64,000 bases of DNA from Castellaniella sp036379515 (GTDB lineage: Bacteria; Pseudomonadota; Gammaproteobacteria; Burkholderiales; Burkholderiaceae_B): positions 167,665-231,664 of the forward strand of contig NZ_DASVGN010000031.1 in assembly GCF_036379515.1 (NCBI RefSeq), read 5' to 3'. Within the stretch, counting starts at the first letter, position 1. Every line of letters begins with the position of its first letter. The notes beneath the pieces were generated by a model that made no database searches, was not told the DNA's origin, and was given only the letters and a program-made list of their open reading frames with translations. This document shows, one piece after another, positions 6,508-16,328 of this stretch. The translations under genes and the position numbers were made by a program.

Positions 6508-8655
6508 ATGTTCAACAAAGTGAGCAAGTCGTTTCAGTACGGTGCCCACACGGTGGTGCTGGAAACGGGTGAGATCGCCCGTCAGGCCTCCGGTGCGGTG
6601 CTGGTGTCCGTGGATGACACCGTGGTGCTGGCGACGGTCGTGGGGGCCAAGACGGCCAAGCCGGGCCAAGACTTCTTCCCGCTGACAGTCGATTATGTTG
6701 AAAAGACCTACGCTGCCGGCAAGATTCCAGGTGGATTCTTCAAGCGTGAAGGTAAACCGTCTGAAAAAGAAATCCTGACATCTCGACTGATTGATCGTCC
6801 GCTGCGCCCATTGTTCCCGGACGGCTTCTACAACGAAGTCCAGATCATCATCCATACCCTGTCGGTCAATCCTGAGATCGACCCTGATATCCCTGCCATG
6901 CTGGCTTCTTCTGCCGCATTGGCCATCTCGGGTATTCCATTCAACGGCCCGGTGGGCGGCATTCGTGTGGCGTATGTCAATGGTCAGTATGTCGCAAACC
7001 CCACGACGTCACAGCTGAAAGAATCCGAGCTGGATCTGGTGGTCGCTGGAACGGAAACGGCTGTGCTGATGGTCGAATCCGAGGCCAAGCAGCTTCCTGA
7101 AGACATCATGCTAGGTGCCGTGGTGTTTGGCCACGAGCAGATGCAAGTCGCCATCAGTGCGATTCACGACCTGGTCGCTGAGGCCGGCAAGCCCGAATGG
7201 GATTGGCAGCCGGCGCCGGTCAACGAGGCACTGTCCACGGCTGTCCGTGCGGCGGCCTTCGACGAGCTCGAAGCGGTCTACAAGATTCACGACAAGCAAG
7301 AACGCACGACGGCGCTGCGCAAGACCTATGCCGATGTCAAGGCCAAGCTGGCCGAACATGCAGCAGCGCGCAGTGAATCGGCGCCTGACGAAGTTGAAGT
7401 CGAAAACCTGTTGTTCGCGCTCGAAGCTGAAATCGTGCGCGGCCGTATCCTGCGCGGTGAGCCCCGGATCGACGGGCGCGACACGCGCACCGTGCGTCCC
7501 ATCAGCATCCGTTTGGGTGTGCTGCCGCGTGCTCACGGCTCAGCCCTGTTCACGCGTGGTGAAACGCAATCGCTGGCGGTCACGACGCTGGGGACCAAGC
7601 AAGACGAACAAATCATCGATTCCATCATGGGTGAATACCGTGATCGTTTCATGATGCACTACAACATGCCGCCGTTCGCCACTGGGGAAACCGGGCGTTT
7701 TGGTGTGCCCAAGCGCCGCGAGATCGGTCACGGTCGTCTGGCCAAGCGCGCCCTGTTGGCCTTGCTGCCGCCGCCCGAAGAATTCCAGTACACCATTCGC
7801 GTGGTGTCGGAAATCATGGAGTCCAACGGTTCGTCGTCCATGGCGTCGGTGTGTGGGGGCTGCCTGTCGATGATGGATGCCGGCGTACCCATCAAGGATC
7901 ACGTGGCGGGTGTGGCCATGGGCCTGATCAAGGACGGCAACAAGTTTGCCGTGCTGACGGACATCCTGGGTGATGAAGATCACCTGGGCGACATGGATTT
8001 CAAGGTGACGGGGACCGATCATGGGGTCACTGCGCTGCAGATGGACATCAAGATCCAGGGCATCACCAAGGAGATCATGCAGATCGCCCTGGCCCAAGCG
8101 CGCGAAGGCCGTTTGCACATCTTGCAAAAGATGCGTGACGCCATCAATGGTTCGCGGACCGAGTTGTCGGATTTTGCGCCGCGCATGCTGCAAATGAAGA
8201 TCAATCCCGAGAAGATCCGCGACGTGATCGGCAAGGGTGGTGCGACGATCCGGGCCCTGACCGAAGAAACCGGCACGCACATCGACATCAGCGACGATGG
8301 CAACATCACGATTTCCAGTGCGGATCTGGATAAGGCTCACGAAGCCGAACGCCGCATCAAGGAACTCACGGCCGACGTCGAGGTGGGGCAAGAGTACCAG
8401 GGTACGGTGCAACGTCTGCTCGACTTCGGTGCCATCGTCCAGGTGCTGCCGGGTCGCGACGGCCTGCTGCACATCTCCGAAATCGCCAACTATCGCATTG
8501 CCGATATCAACGACGTGTTGAAGGTCGGGCAGTCGGTGCGGGTGAAGGTCATCGAGGCCGACGAACGTGGGCGTCTGCGCCTGTCGGTCAAGGCAATCGG
8601 TGGCATCGAAGCACAGGGTGGCCCCGCGGCGCCTACGGCTTCACACGAACAGTAG
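6508..8655 (+). CDS. pnp: Polyribonucleotide nucleotidyltransferase (PNPase)
   Basis: A phosphorolytic 3'-5' exoribonuclease, central to mRNA turnover and part of the degradosome where one exists. The 715 residues contain two RNase PH-like domains (about 12-145 and 315-545), a KH domain with IGKGG near 574-578 and an S1 domain from about 628. Length and order are normal. The catalytic second PH domain has the typical RREIGHGRLAKRAL stretch. AAAGGA lies shortly before the ATG. Confidence 0.97.
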   Translation: MFNKVSKSFQYGAHTVVLETGEIARQASGAVLVSVDDTVVLATVVGAKTAKPGQDFFPLTVDYVEKTYAAGKIPGGFFKREGKPSEKEILTSRLIDRPLRPLFPDGFYNEVQIIIHTLSVNPEIDPDIPAMLASSAALAISGIPFNGPVGGIRVAYVNGQYVANPTTSQLKESELDLVVAGTETAVLMVESEAKQLPEDIMLGAVVFGHEQMQVAISAIHDLVAEAGKPEWDWQPAPVNEALSTAVRAAAFDELEAVYKIHDKQERTTALRKTYADVKAKLAEHAAARSESAPDEVEVENLLFALEAEIVRGRILRGEPRIDGRDTRTVRPISIRLGVLPRAHGSALFTRGETQSLAVTTLGTKQDEQIIDSIMGEYRDRFMMHYNMPPFATGETGRFGVPKRREIGHGRLAKRALLALLPPPEEFQYTIRVVSEIMESNGSSSMASVCGGCLSMMDAGVPIKDHVAGVAMGLIKDGNKFAVLTDILGDEDHLGDMDFKVTGTDHGVTALQMDIKIQGITKEIMQIALAQAREGRLHILQKMRDAINGSRTELSDFAPRMLQMKINPEKIRDVIGKGGATIRALTEETGTHIDISDDGNITISSADLDKAHEAERRIKELTADVEVGQEYQGTVQRLLDFGAIVQVLPGRDGLLHISEIANYRIADINDVLKVGQSVRVKVIEADERGRLRLSVKAIGGIEAQGGPAAPTASHEQ

Positions 8656-8695
8656 GAAACAGTACGCGGCCCTCGCAAGGGGGCCGTTCTGAAGT

Positions 8696-8723
8696 AAAAA
8701 GGGCACCCCAGGGTGCCCTTTTT
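8696..8723. terminator. Bidirectional terminator between pnp and the quinone oxidoreductase
   Basis: AAAAA, then GGGCACCC (8701-8708), a CA loop and GGGTGCCC (8711-8718), then TTTTT. The symmetry lets it serve both the rightward pnp and the leftward gene that ends at 8733. Confidence 0.9.
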
Positions 8724-8732
8724 ACTGGGCAA

Positions 8733-9713
8733 TCACTCCATCGTCAGTACGATCTTGCCGATCTGCTCGCCGGAATCCATCATGGCGTGCGCTTTGGCCG
8801 CATCGGCCAGTGGAAAGGTGGCGTGAATCCTGGGTCGGATGGTGCCGGCTTCGAGCAGCGGCCAGACGTGCTGGTGCAGCGCGAGTGCGACGTGCCCCTT
8901 GAAGGCAGGGGGGCGTGAGCGCAGCGTGGACCCGGTGACGGTAAGGCGGCGGCGCATGATGTCGTTGCAGTAGAGCGTACCCTTGCTGCCCCCCAGGAGT
9001 GCAATGACCACCAGACGGCCATCATCGGCCAGTGCTTGAATATTGCGTTCCAGGTATTTGCCGGCCACCATGTCGAGGATGACATCCACGCCAAGCCCTT
9101 GGGTGAGTGCTTTGGTTTCGGCGACAAAATCCTGGGTATGGTAGTTGATGCCATGTGTGCAGCCCATGGCTTCGATGGCACGGACGCGTTCGTCGCTGCC
9201 CGCTGTGGCATAAACGGTGTGGCCGAAGGCCCGCGCCAACATGATGGCTGTGGTGCCTATGCCGCTTGCGCCGCCGTGCACCAGGAGGGTCTCACCCGCA
9301 TTCAGGCGACCGCGATCGAACACATTGCTCCAGACCGTGAAGTAGGTTTCTGGCAAGGCCGCCGCTTCGACCATGGATAGACCTTTGGGTGCGGGCAGGC
9401 ATTGCACGGCGGGGGCCACGCAGTACTGTGCGTAGCCGCCGCCTGCCAGCAGAGCACAGACAGAGTCGCCTTGCTTCAGGCCAGTAGGAGAGGGGTCTCC
9501 ACCCACGATGGTCCCTGCGACCTCGAGACCGGGCAGATCAGAGGCGCCGGCTGGCGGCGGATAGCTGCCCTGACGCTGAAAGACATCAGGGCGATTGATC
9601 CCTGCAGCGTGAACTTCGATCAGGACCTCGCCCGGCCCCGGCACCGGCTTGGGCCGCTGTGTCAGTTGCAGGACTTCGGGGCCACCGGGCTGAGTGATTT
9701 CAATGGCTTGCAT
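8733..9713 (-). CDS. NAD(P)H quinone oxidoreductase, zinc-independent MDR family (PIG3-like)
   Basis: A 326-residue medium-chain dehydrogenase/reductase without the zinc ligands of alcohol dehydrogenases, as in quinone oxidoreductases and PIG3-type proteins. The N-terminal GroES-like part contains NRPDVFQRQGSYPPP, typical of PIG3. The nucleotide fold has HGGASGIG at 146-153. It should reduce quinones using NADPH in the cytosol; the physiological substrate is unknown. It is transcribed alone, toward pnp, and shares their terminator. Confidence 0.88.
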   Translation of the reverse strand: MQAIEITQPGGPEVLQLTQRPKPVPGPGEVLIEVHAAGINRPDVFQRQGSYPPPAGASDLPGLEVAGTIVGGDPSPTGLKQGDSVCALLAGGGYAQYCVAPAVQCLPAPKGLSMVEAAALPETYFTVWSNVFDRGRLNAGETLLVHGGASGIGTTAIMLARAFGHTVYATAGSDERVRAIEAMGCTHGINYHTQDFVAETKALTQGLGVDVILDMVAGKYLERNIQALADDGRLVVIALLGGSKGTLYCNDIMRRRLTVTGSTLRSRPPAFKGHVALALHQHVWPLLEAGTIRPRIHATFPLADAAKAHAMMDSGEQIGKIVLTME

Positions 9714-9768
9714 GCAGGCTCCTTCGCGGTTTCAGCCTGCATTATGCGCTACACTTGCGGTCTTCAGC

Positions 9769-9858
9769 GGAAGCGTGCCAGAGTGGTTGAATGGACCGGT
9801 CTTGAAAACCGGCGATGGAGCAATCCATCCGTGAGTTCGAATCTCACCGCTTCCGCCA
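9769..9858 (+). tRNA. tRNA-Ser (anticodon UGA)
   Basis: A 90-base class II tRNA with an encoded CCA end. Acceptor arms GGAAGCG (9769-9775) and CGCTTCC (9848-9854) pair. The anticodon stem CCGGT/ACCGG encloses the loop CTTGAAA, so the anticodon is TGA. A long variable arm and the GTTCGAAT T-loop are present. Confidence 0.97.
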
Positions 9859-9881
9859 GTCACTGCCTTTGGGTACGCCAT

Positions 9882-11570
9882 TTAGCGTTGCACGCTTGCG
9901 AGCGCGCTTTTCACGTCCCTGCGAAATCGAGCCCCGGTGTTTCGAATGCCGTGTCGCAATAGTGTGCGCCGAGTGGTTCGCGAAGCGCCGGTGATGTAGA
10001 GGTGGGCCCCGCGTTGATTGGCTTTTCTGGCCAGGCCCTCCAGCGTGGCGACGCCCGTCGAATCCAGAATCGAAACCTCGGAAAGATCCACCACGTAGGC
10101 CTTGGGGTGGTCGCCGATGCGATCGAGCACTGACTCGACAGCCGAGGTCGCTCCGAAGAAAAATGCGCCAGTCACCCGGATGATGGCGATGTTGCGGCCT
10201 TCGGCGGCGGCCTGTTCGTCGTCCTCGAGGGGGCCATCCACGTCGTTGTCCGATCTGTCGTCCGCTACTTGAGGGTGGCTGTGCTCCACCTCGACGCTTT
10301 GAGCCATGCGGTGCATGAACAGCAGGGCGCTGAGAGCAAACCCGACCAGGATGCCTTCGCTGAGGTCGCGGAAGATCACCAGCAAAAACGTGACGAGCAG
10401 TACGACGGCGTCTCCCCACGATGCGCGCATCAGCACGGCGAAGGCGTGCTTCTCGACCATGTTCCAGGATACGACGGCAAGCACGCCTGCCAGACCCGCC
10501 AGCGGGATGTAAGAGGCGGCAGGTGCTGCGACCAGTACGAAGAGCAGCAGGAAGACAGAGTGCAGCATCCCGGAGATTGGTCCGCGTGCACCCGCGCGTA
10601 CATTGGTCGCCGTGCGCGCGATGTTGCCTGTCACGCAGATGCCGCCGAACAGCGGAGACGCAATGTTAGCGAGCCCTTGTGCCACCAGTTCGCAGTTGGA
10701 CCGGTGGCGCCGTCCCGTCATGGAGTCTGCCACGACGGCCGACAGAAGGCTTTCAATGCAGCCCAGCAAGGTGAACGCCAATGCGTTGGGCAGTACGTCC
10801 AGCACTTTCGCGTAGGTGACCTCAGGCAGATGAGGGGTAGGGAGGATTTGGGGAATCCCTCCAAACTGGGTGCCGATGGTCTGGACCGGCAGACTGAACA
10901 GCGAGGCACAGAGCGCTGCGACCGCGATGGCGATGAGGTAGGAAGGCCAGTGTGGGCGATACCGCCGAAGAAGGGCGATGATGCCAATGGTGATGACTGC
11001 GAGCAGGATTGCCGCAGGTGTGGCGGTCGGCAGAGCAGCGCCAAGTGCTTGCAATTTTGGCAGTAGCGGGCCGGGTTCGTGTTCCAGATGCAATCCGAAC
11101 AGGTCGCGGATTTGGCTGGCGAAAATGATGACGGCAATACCCGCGGTGAAGCCGACCGTCACGGGATAGGGGATGTATTTGATGAAAGTGCCCAGGCGCA
11201 GAAAGCCGATGGCGGCCAGCATGAGCCCGGAGAGCAGCGTCGCCAGCAGAAGTCCTTCCACGCCATGCTGGGCGACGGCGGCTGCGACCAGCACGATGAA
11301 GGCCCCGGCTGGCCCACCAATCTGGAAACGGCTGCCGCCGAAGGCGGACACGATGAATCCGCCGATGATGGACGTGTAAAGTCCTCGGTCTGGCGTGACG
11401 CCCGATGCGATGGCGATGGCCATCGACAGCGGGAGCGCGACGATGGCGACGGTCAGCCCCGAGATTGCGTCGGCCCTCAGACTGGGCAGTCCGTAGCCTT
11501 GTTTGAGTACTGTGAAGATCTTGGGCGTGTACAGATCGCGAAAGCTGAGGCTCGAGGTCGAAGAGGCCAC
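9882..11570 (-). CDS. SulP (SLC26) family anion transporter with STAS domain
   Basis: A 562-residue inner-membrane transporter of the SulP family, which carries sulfate, bicarbonate or other anions. The N-terminus has the family pattern LRADAISGLTVAIVALPLSMAIAIASG, about a dozen membrane spans fill residues 25-430, and a cytoplasmic STAS domain with ILDSTGVATLEGL follows. The start is GTG at 11570; no ATG lies upstream before a stop, and AAGGA is about 11 bases away. Substrate cannot be assigned. The gene ends tail-to-tail with tRNA-Ser, 23 bases apart. Confidence 0.92.
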   Translation of the reverse strand: MASSTSSLSFRDLYTPKIFTVLKQGYGLPSLRADAISGLTVAIVALPLSMAIAIASGVTPDRGLYTSIIGGFIVSAFGGSRFQIGGPAGAFIVLVAAAVAQHGVEGLLLATLLSGLMLAAIGFLRLGTFIKYIPYPVTVGFTAGIAVIIFASQIRDLFGLHLEHEPGPLLPKLQALGAALPTATPAAILLAVITIGIIALLRRYRPHWPSYLIAIAVAALCASLFSLPVQTIGTQFGGIPQILPTPHLPEVTYAKVLDVLPNALAFTLLGCIESLLSAVVADSMTGRRHRSNCELVAQGLANIASPLFGGICVTGNIARTATNVRAGARGPISGMLHSVFLLLFVLVAAPAASYIPLAGLAGVLAVVSWNMVEKHAFAVLMRASWGDAVVLLVTFLLVIFRDLSEGILVGFALSALLFMHRMAQSVEVEHSHPQVADDRSDNDVDGPLEDDEQAAAEGRNIAIIRVTGAFFFGATSAVESVLDRIGDHPKAYVVDLSEVSILDSTGVATLEGLARKANQRGAHLYITGASRTTRRTLLRHGIRNTGARFRRDVKSALASVQR

Positions 11571-11766
11571 GGTCGTGTTTGTCCTTGTGGTCTGTGAGGT
11601 CTATGGGTCTGTGGGGGCACGTCGTTGAAGGCACCATGATACGTCCTGTCCGTGCAGGCTCGTCGTCGGTCGCTTGGACGAAGGCGCCTGGGTAGCGCGG
11701 GTTGCTGCATGGGTTACAGTGGGGGCCTTCAGATCTCTGCACACTTTGCCTCCTTGGAGACCTTTC

Positions 11767-12873
11767 ATGAAAACCAAAGCAGCTGTTGCCTGGAAGGCGG
11801 GCGCTCCCCTCACCATCGAAGACGTCGATCTTGCCGGACCCAAGGCGTTTGAAGTCCTGGTCGAAATCAAGGCCACGGGCATCTGTCATACCGACGCCTA
11901 TACCCTGTCGGGTGCTGACCCAGAGGGTCTGTTCCCGGCGATTCTGGGGCACGAAGGGGCGGGCGTGGTACTGGAAGTGGGCCCTGGTGTCAGCTCGCTC
12001 AAACCGGGTGATCACGTGATCCCGCTCTATACGCCTGAATGCCGTCAGTGCAAATCCTGCCTGTCGCGCAAGACCAATCTGTGCACGGCCATCCGGTCGA
12101 CCCAGGGCAAGGGGCTGATGCCGGATGGCACGTCTCGCTTCAGCGTGAACGGTCAGCCATTGCATCATTACATGGGTACTTCCACCTTTGCGAATCACAT
12201 CGTGGTGCCCGAAATCGCGCTCGCCAAAGTGCGTGAAGACGCTCCCTTCGACAAGATCTGCTATATCGGCTGTGGAGTCACCACAGGCCTGGGGGCCGTG
12301 ATCTTCACGGCCAAGGTTGAGGCGGGTGCCAACGTGGTCGTGTTCGGTCTGGGCGGCATCGGGCTCAACGTCATTCAGGGGGCCCGCATGGTGGGTGCGG
12401 ACAAGATCATCGGAGTCGATCTGAACCCCGAGCGAGAAGCCATCGCACGCCGCTTCGGGATGACCCATTTCGTCAACCCCAAGAATGTGGATAATCTCGT
12501 GGATCACCTGGTGCAGCTCACAGACGGCGGAGCCGACTACTCCTTTGAATGCATAGGCAACACCCGGGTGATGCGCCAGGCGCTGGAGTGCTGCCATCGG
12601 GGCTGGGGGCAGGCGATCATCATTGGCGTGGCTGAAGCCGGCGCCGAGATCTCCACTCGTCCATTTCAACTGGTGACCGGTCGGGTCTGGAAGGGCTCCG
12701 CTTTTGGTGGCGCCCGGGGCCGCACGGACGTGCCGCGCATTGTCGATTGGTACATGGATGGCAAGATCAACATCGATGACCTGATCACGCACAAATTGCC
12801 GCTGGAGCGGATCAACGAAGGCTTCGACCTGATGCATCGAGGCGAGTCCATCCGCACGGTGGTCGAATACTGA
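11767..12873 (+). CDS. adhC: S-(hydroxymethyl)glutathione dehydrogenase (class III alcohol dehydrogenase)
   Basis: Oxidises the adduct of formaldehyde and glutathione to S-formylglutathione, using NAD+. The 368-residue protein carries catalytic zinc ligands (C40, H62 with E63) and the structural zinc cysteines C92, C95, C98 and C106; the Rossmann motif GLGGIG lies about residue 195. GGAG at 11756-11759 supports the ATG at 11767. The next gene, 39 bases downstream, encodes the following step, so the pair is a complete glutathione-dependent formaldehyde detoxification operon. The symbol frmA is also used. Confidence 0.95.
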   Translation: MKTKAAVAWKAGAPLTIEDVDLAGPKAFEVLVEIKATGICHTDAYTLSGADPEGLFPAILGHEGAGVVLEVGPGVSSLKPGDHVIPLYTPECRQCKSCLSRKTNLCTAIRSTQGKGLMPDGTSRFSVNGQPLHHYMGTSTFANHIVVPEIALAKVREDAPFDKICYIGCGVTTGLGAVIFTAKVEAGANVVVFGLGGIGLNVIQGARMVGADKIIGVDLNPEREAIARRFGMTHFVNPKNVDNLVDHLVQLTDGGADYSFECIGNTRVMRQALECCHRGWGQAIIIGVAEAGAEISTRPFQLVTGRVWKGSAFGGARGRTDVPRIVDWYMDGKINIDDLITHKLPLERINEGFDLMHRGESIRTVVEY

Positions 12874-12912
12874 GGGTGGGGGGAGTCATTCGATTCATGT
12901 TCAGGAGGATGT

Positions 12913-13761
12913 ATGTTGGAATTGACGAGTCGACATGGTTGCTTCGGGGGTGAACAGCGCTTCTACAAGCATGATTCGATCGCCATCGGCCTGCCGATGC
13001 GCTTCTCTGTATTTGTGCCGCCTCAGGCGGTGCGCGGTGAGCCGGTTCCGGCGCTGCTCTTCCTGGCAGGACTGACGGCCAACGAAGAAACATTTGCACT
13101 GAAGGCGGGTGCTCAACGTGTCGCTGCCGAATTGGGCCTGATGCTGCTGTCGCCCGACACCTCGCCCCGAGATGCGCACGTGCCCGGCGAAGACCAGGAT
13201 TGGGACCTGGGGCTGGGCGCGGGCTTTTATCTGAATGCCACCACGCCCGGCTGGTCCACGGCCTACCGGATGGAAAACTACGTGGCTGAAGAGTTGCCCG
13301 AATTGTTGCAGACCGAGCTGGGTGCCAATGATCGCTTAGGCATTTTTGGGCATTCCATGGGCGGGCATGGTGCACTGACCCTGGCCCTCAAGCATCCGGA
13401 CCTTTTTCGCAGTGTTTCTGCCTTCGCGCCCATTGCGGCTCCGAGCCGTTGTCCTTGGGGCAAGAAGGCTTTCACGGCTTACCTGGGGGACGATCAGTCG
13501 GCCTGGGAATTTCATGACGCCTCGGCACTGATGGCGGGCATGCGTACCCCGTTTCCCAAGGGTATCCTCGTTGACCAGGGGCTGGACGACCGCTTCCTCG
13601 CCGAGGGTCAGCTGTTGCCCGAAGTGTTCGAAAAAGCCTGTCGGCGGGCGCAGCAGCCTCTGACCCTGAACCGGCGCGAAGGCTACGACCACGGTTACTA
13701 CTTCGTGTCCACGATGATGGAATCTCACCTGCGGTTTCACGCCGAGCAGCTGGGTACGTAG
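12913..13761 (+). CDS. fghA: S-formylglutathione hydrolase
   Basis: Hydrolyses S-formylglutathione to formate and glutathione, finishing the pathway begun by AdhC. The 282-residue alpha/beta hydrolase (esterase D family) has the nucleophile elbow GHSMGG with S148, and the family stretch LAGLTANEETFALKAG. AGGAGG sits just before the ATG. Length is normal (about 280). Confidence 0.95.
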   Translation: MLELTSRHGCFGGEQRFYKHDSIAIGLPMRFSVFVPPQAVRGEPVPALLFLAGLTANEETFALKAGAQRVAAELGLMLLSPDTSPRDAHVPGEDQDWDLGLGAGFYLNATTPGWSTAYRMENYVAEELPELLQTELGANDRLGIFGHSMGGHGALTLALKHPDLFRSVSAFAPIAAPSRCPWGKKAFTAYLGDDQSAWEFHDASALMAGMRTPFPKGILVDQGLDDRFLAEGQLLPEVFEKACRRAQQPLTLNRREGYDHGYYFVSTMMESHLRFHAEQLGT

Positions 13762-13814
13762 CTCCGTAAAAACCCTGTCTTGACAGTAAAACTGCTTAGG
13801 CACACCATCAACGC

Positions 13815-13856
13815 AAATCGATTTGGTTGAAGAATAAATGTGGACTAAATCGATTT
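13815..13856. promoter_or_regulatory. Two AAATCGATTT palindromic operators before the NCS2 permease
   Basis: The perfect 10-bp palindrome occurs at 13815-13824 and again at 13847-13856, 32 bp centre to centre, about three helical turns. A TACAAT (-10-like) follows at 13858-13863 and the gene starts at 13889. The central CG is typical of LacI-family operators, and a lacI-type gene lies next to the permease. Confidence 0.7.
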
Positions 13857-13888
13857 CTACAATAATTACTCTGACGAGAGACAAGGCG

Positions 13889-15283
13889 ATGGAGACTTCT
13901 CATCCTGCACTCGACGCCCCTGTGGCAAGCAGTGTCCACCCTGTAGATCAGGTTCGACCAGTGCATACACTGATCTTGTTTGCCATCCAACACATTCTCG
14001 TGATGGTGGCCACCCCGATCTCGTCTGTATTTCTGATTGCCAGCGCGCTGAGCCTGCCGGACGATCTTGCGTCGGCGCTGTTGTCCAGCGTCTTCGTGTT
14101 CAGCGGGCTAGGGTCCATCCTGCAGTCAGTCGGGATCTGGAAGGTGGGCGTCAGACTGCCGTTCGTCATGCTGCCAGGCGGGGCGGCCACGATTCTGTTC
14201 ATTTCGATCGCCCACGGGACAGACTTGCAGACAGCGGCGGGCGCGGTGATTCTGACCGGTATCTTCTACATTCTGACGGTGACCGTATTCGTCCGTGTCC
14301 TGAAGTACTTTCCACCCTTGGTCATTGGCACGATGGTGGTCGTCATCGGGATCAATCTGGTCAAGGTGACTGGGCAATTGGTGACTGGCCGCCCCGGGAC
14401 GCCGCACTTCGGTGACCCCATGGGGCTTCTGCTGGCCCTGGTGACTTTGGTTCTGACCGTCTTGTGCTTTCGCTTCCTGCGCGGCTTCTGCCGCCAGCTG
14501 TCGGTGGCCCTGGGGTTGATTGGGGGCACGATCTTCGCAATGCTCCTTGGCCAGACGTCTTTCAGTGCTCACTTGGCAGGCCCGGCATTCAGCGCGCCGG
14601 CGTTTCTCCCGTTTGGTCTGCCACATCTGGATCTCATTGCGGCAATCCCCATGTTGGTGTGGAGTCTGGCCTCGATGGCTGAGGCGACGGGGCAGACCGT
14701 CATCAACGGTGAAATCGTGGGCCGTGAGGTGGTCGCTACGCGCGATGTACCCCGAGTCATTCGATCAGATGGGATCATTTCCATCATCGGCGGGTTCTTT
14801 GGGACTCCCGCTATGGTCACCAGTGGAGAAAACATCGGGATCGTGCGTGCCAGCGGTGTTCGCAGCCGCTATGTCACAGCCTTTGCGGGTATTTTGCTGA
14901 TTCTGATTGGCTTCACTCCGTTGGCTCGTATTCTCAATGGCATTCCGGCAGCAGTGGTGGGAGGGACGGCAGTTGTCGTGTTTGCCATCATCAGTGTTCT
15001 GGGGATTCAGATGCTCGCCCGCGTGGACTTCACGAAGACCGGCAATCTGGTGACTTGCACGCTCGCGCTGGCCCTGGGGTTGCTGCCGGTTCTCATTCCC
15101 GGCATGTACCATCGTCTCCCGGAAAACCTGTCCGCCATCATCGGCAGCGGGGTGGCCATGAGCGCGCTGGTGGCCGTGCTCTTGAATCTGCTCTTCCACC
15201 ATACCGGACGTGGTGATGATTCCGGTAGCCAGGAAGACAAAAAGCCTCGGGTAGAGGCGCGGCCAGCCAACTACCGGATTTGA
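13889..15283 (+). CDS. NCS2 family permease (xanthine/uracil type)
   Basis: A 464-residue inner-membrane symporter of the nucleobase-cation symporter-2 family, importing purines, pyrimidines or similar rings with protons. Fourteen-span architecture is suggested by evenly spaced hydrophobic segments. Family stretches include QHILVMVATPISS near the N-terminus and a SGENIGIVRASGVRSRY motif near residue 312. The ATG at 13889 was preferred because the earlier in-frame ATG (13838) would overlap the operators. It converges with the LacI regulator with only 10 bases between. Ligand unknown; the neighbouring amidohydrolase suggests an N-heterocycle. Confidence 0.88.
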   Translation: METSHPALDAPVASSVHPVDQVRPVHTLILFAIQHILVMVATPISSVFLIASALSLPDDLASALLSSVFVFSGLGSILQSVGIWKVGVRLPFVMLPGGAATILFISIAHGTDLQTAAGAVILTGIFYILTVTVFVRVLKYFPPLVIGTMVVVIGINLVKVTGQLVTGRPGTPHFGDPMGLLLALVTLVLTVLCFRFLRGFCRQLSVALGLIGGTIFAMLLGQTSFSAHLAGPAFSAPAFLPFGLPHLDLIAAIPMLVWSLASMAEATGQTVINGEIVGREVVATRDVPRVIRSDGIISIIGGFFGTPAMVTSGENIGIVRASGVRSRYVTAFAGILLILIGFTPLARILNGIPAAVVGGTAVVVFAIISVLGIQMLARVDFTKTGNLVTCTLALALGLLPVLIPGMYHRLPENLSAIIGSGVAMSALVAVLLNLLFHHTGRGDDSGSQEDKKPRVEARPANYRI

Positions 15284-15293
15284 TGCCGGCTGC

Positions 15294-16310
15294 TCAGATG
15301 CGCATGGTCGATGCCCGCTTTATCAACGTGGGCGCCGGCAAGTCACCTGAGAGCTGCACCTCGCCGGTGGACAGAAGCTCCAGCAGAGTACTGACGGCCG
15401 CATGGGACACCGCATTCAGGTGCAGATCCACGGCGGTCAGCGGGGGTTGGCAGGTTTGCGCGCGCAGCCCGTCGTAGCGGGTGGTCAGCAGCAGGTCCCG
15501 CCCGACGGTTCGGCCAGAGTCTGCCGCAGCCCGTGCGGCGCCGCTGGCGAATGTGTCGATGGGCACGCATAGGGCATCCAGCTCGGGGTGCCTTTCTAGC
15601 AGCCGTCGGGTGGCCTCATAACCCGCCTGTTCCCCGCCGCCTTCGGGCGCTTCGGCCAGCACGGGTGCAAATTTTTTCCGGTGTGCCAGGTTCACGTAAC
15701 ACTCCCGAAAAGCCTGCTGGGACTCTCGGCCGCTGGAGCCCAGCACCAGCCCCGGGGCGCGGGCACCTGCTTCGAGCAAGTGCATCAGCAACAGTTCTGC
15801 TGCGCGTTCGTGTTGCAGATCGATGTTTTCCGGTCCCGGGCGTCCACCGATCGTGACATAGGGAATGGATCTCTCTTCGAGTTCTTGAGCAATCGGGTCG
15901 TGGGGTGCGGGTTCCAGCAGAATGGCCCCGTCCATGTCGAGCAGGGCCAGGGGATTGCATTCGTCGACGGGCGGGGCCAGCAGCAACACGTAGCCGCGCA
16001 GTAGTGCGGTCCGGGCCGACCCCATGGCCAGTTCGGTGAAAAAGCCCAGTTGGGATGCGCCGGCAGACACGGCAGCGGGCATCGAAGAGAGGAGCGCAAT
16101 GGCATGTGAGCGCCCGGTTCGCAGGCGTTGCGCCCGCACGCTAGGTCTGTATCGCAGGCGTGCGGCAACGTCCTTGACGTGCTGACGAGTTTCAGGGTCG
16201 ACCTGTCCGATGCCGTTCAGCGAATGTGACACTGTGGTGGGTGACAGTCCCGCCTCGCGGGCGACATCTGCAATCGTGACACGCTTGTGCTTCTGTTGAC
16301 TGGTGGTCAT
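15294..16310 (-). CDS. LacI-family transcriptional regulator
   Basis: A 338-residue repressor of normal LacI length. Residues 11-32 form the helix-turn-helix (VTIADVAREAGLSPTTVSHSL), followed by a hinge helix region and a periplasmic-binding-protein-like effector domain. It is the third gene of the amidohydrolase-tauE-lacI operon (18 bases after tauE) and converges with the NCS2 permease. The probable operators AAATCGATTT lie before that operon and before the permease, so it likely represses both and itself. The inducer is presumably the imported compound or a breakdown product. Confidence 0.92.
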   Translation of the reverse strand: MTTSQQKHKRVTIADVAREAGLSPTTVSHSLNGIGQVDPETRQHVKDVAARLRYRPSVRAQRLRTGRSHAIALLSSMPAAVSAGASQLGFFTELAMGSARTALLRGYVLLLAPPVDECNPLALLDMDGAILLEPAPHDPIAQELEERSIPYVTIGGRPGPENIDLQHERAAELLLMHLLEAGARAPGLVLGSSGRESQQAFRECYVNLAHRKKFAPVLAEAPEGGGEQAGYEATRRLLERHPELDALCVPIDTFASGAARAAADSGRTVGRDLLLTTRYDGLRAQTCQPPLTAVDLHLNAVSHAAVSTLLELLSTGEVQLSGDLPAPTLIKRASTMRI

Positions 16311-16328
16311 AAAACCTGAACGTTGCGT

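Noticed and set aside
9769..11570. tRNA-Ser as a possible integration site of a genomic island
   Set aside because: No integrase, no duplicated tRNA end and no phage-like genes next to it; the neighbours are ordinary chromosomal genes.
10822..12837. A 671-codon minus-strand frame across the SulP gene and adhC
   Set aside because: It crosses two well-supported genes on both strands and is a codon-bias artefact.
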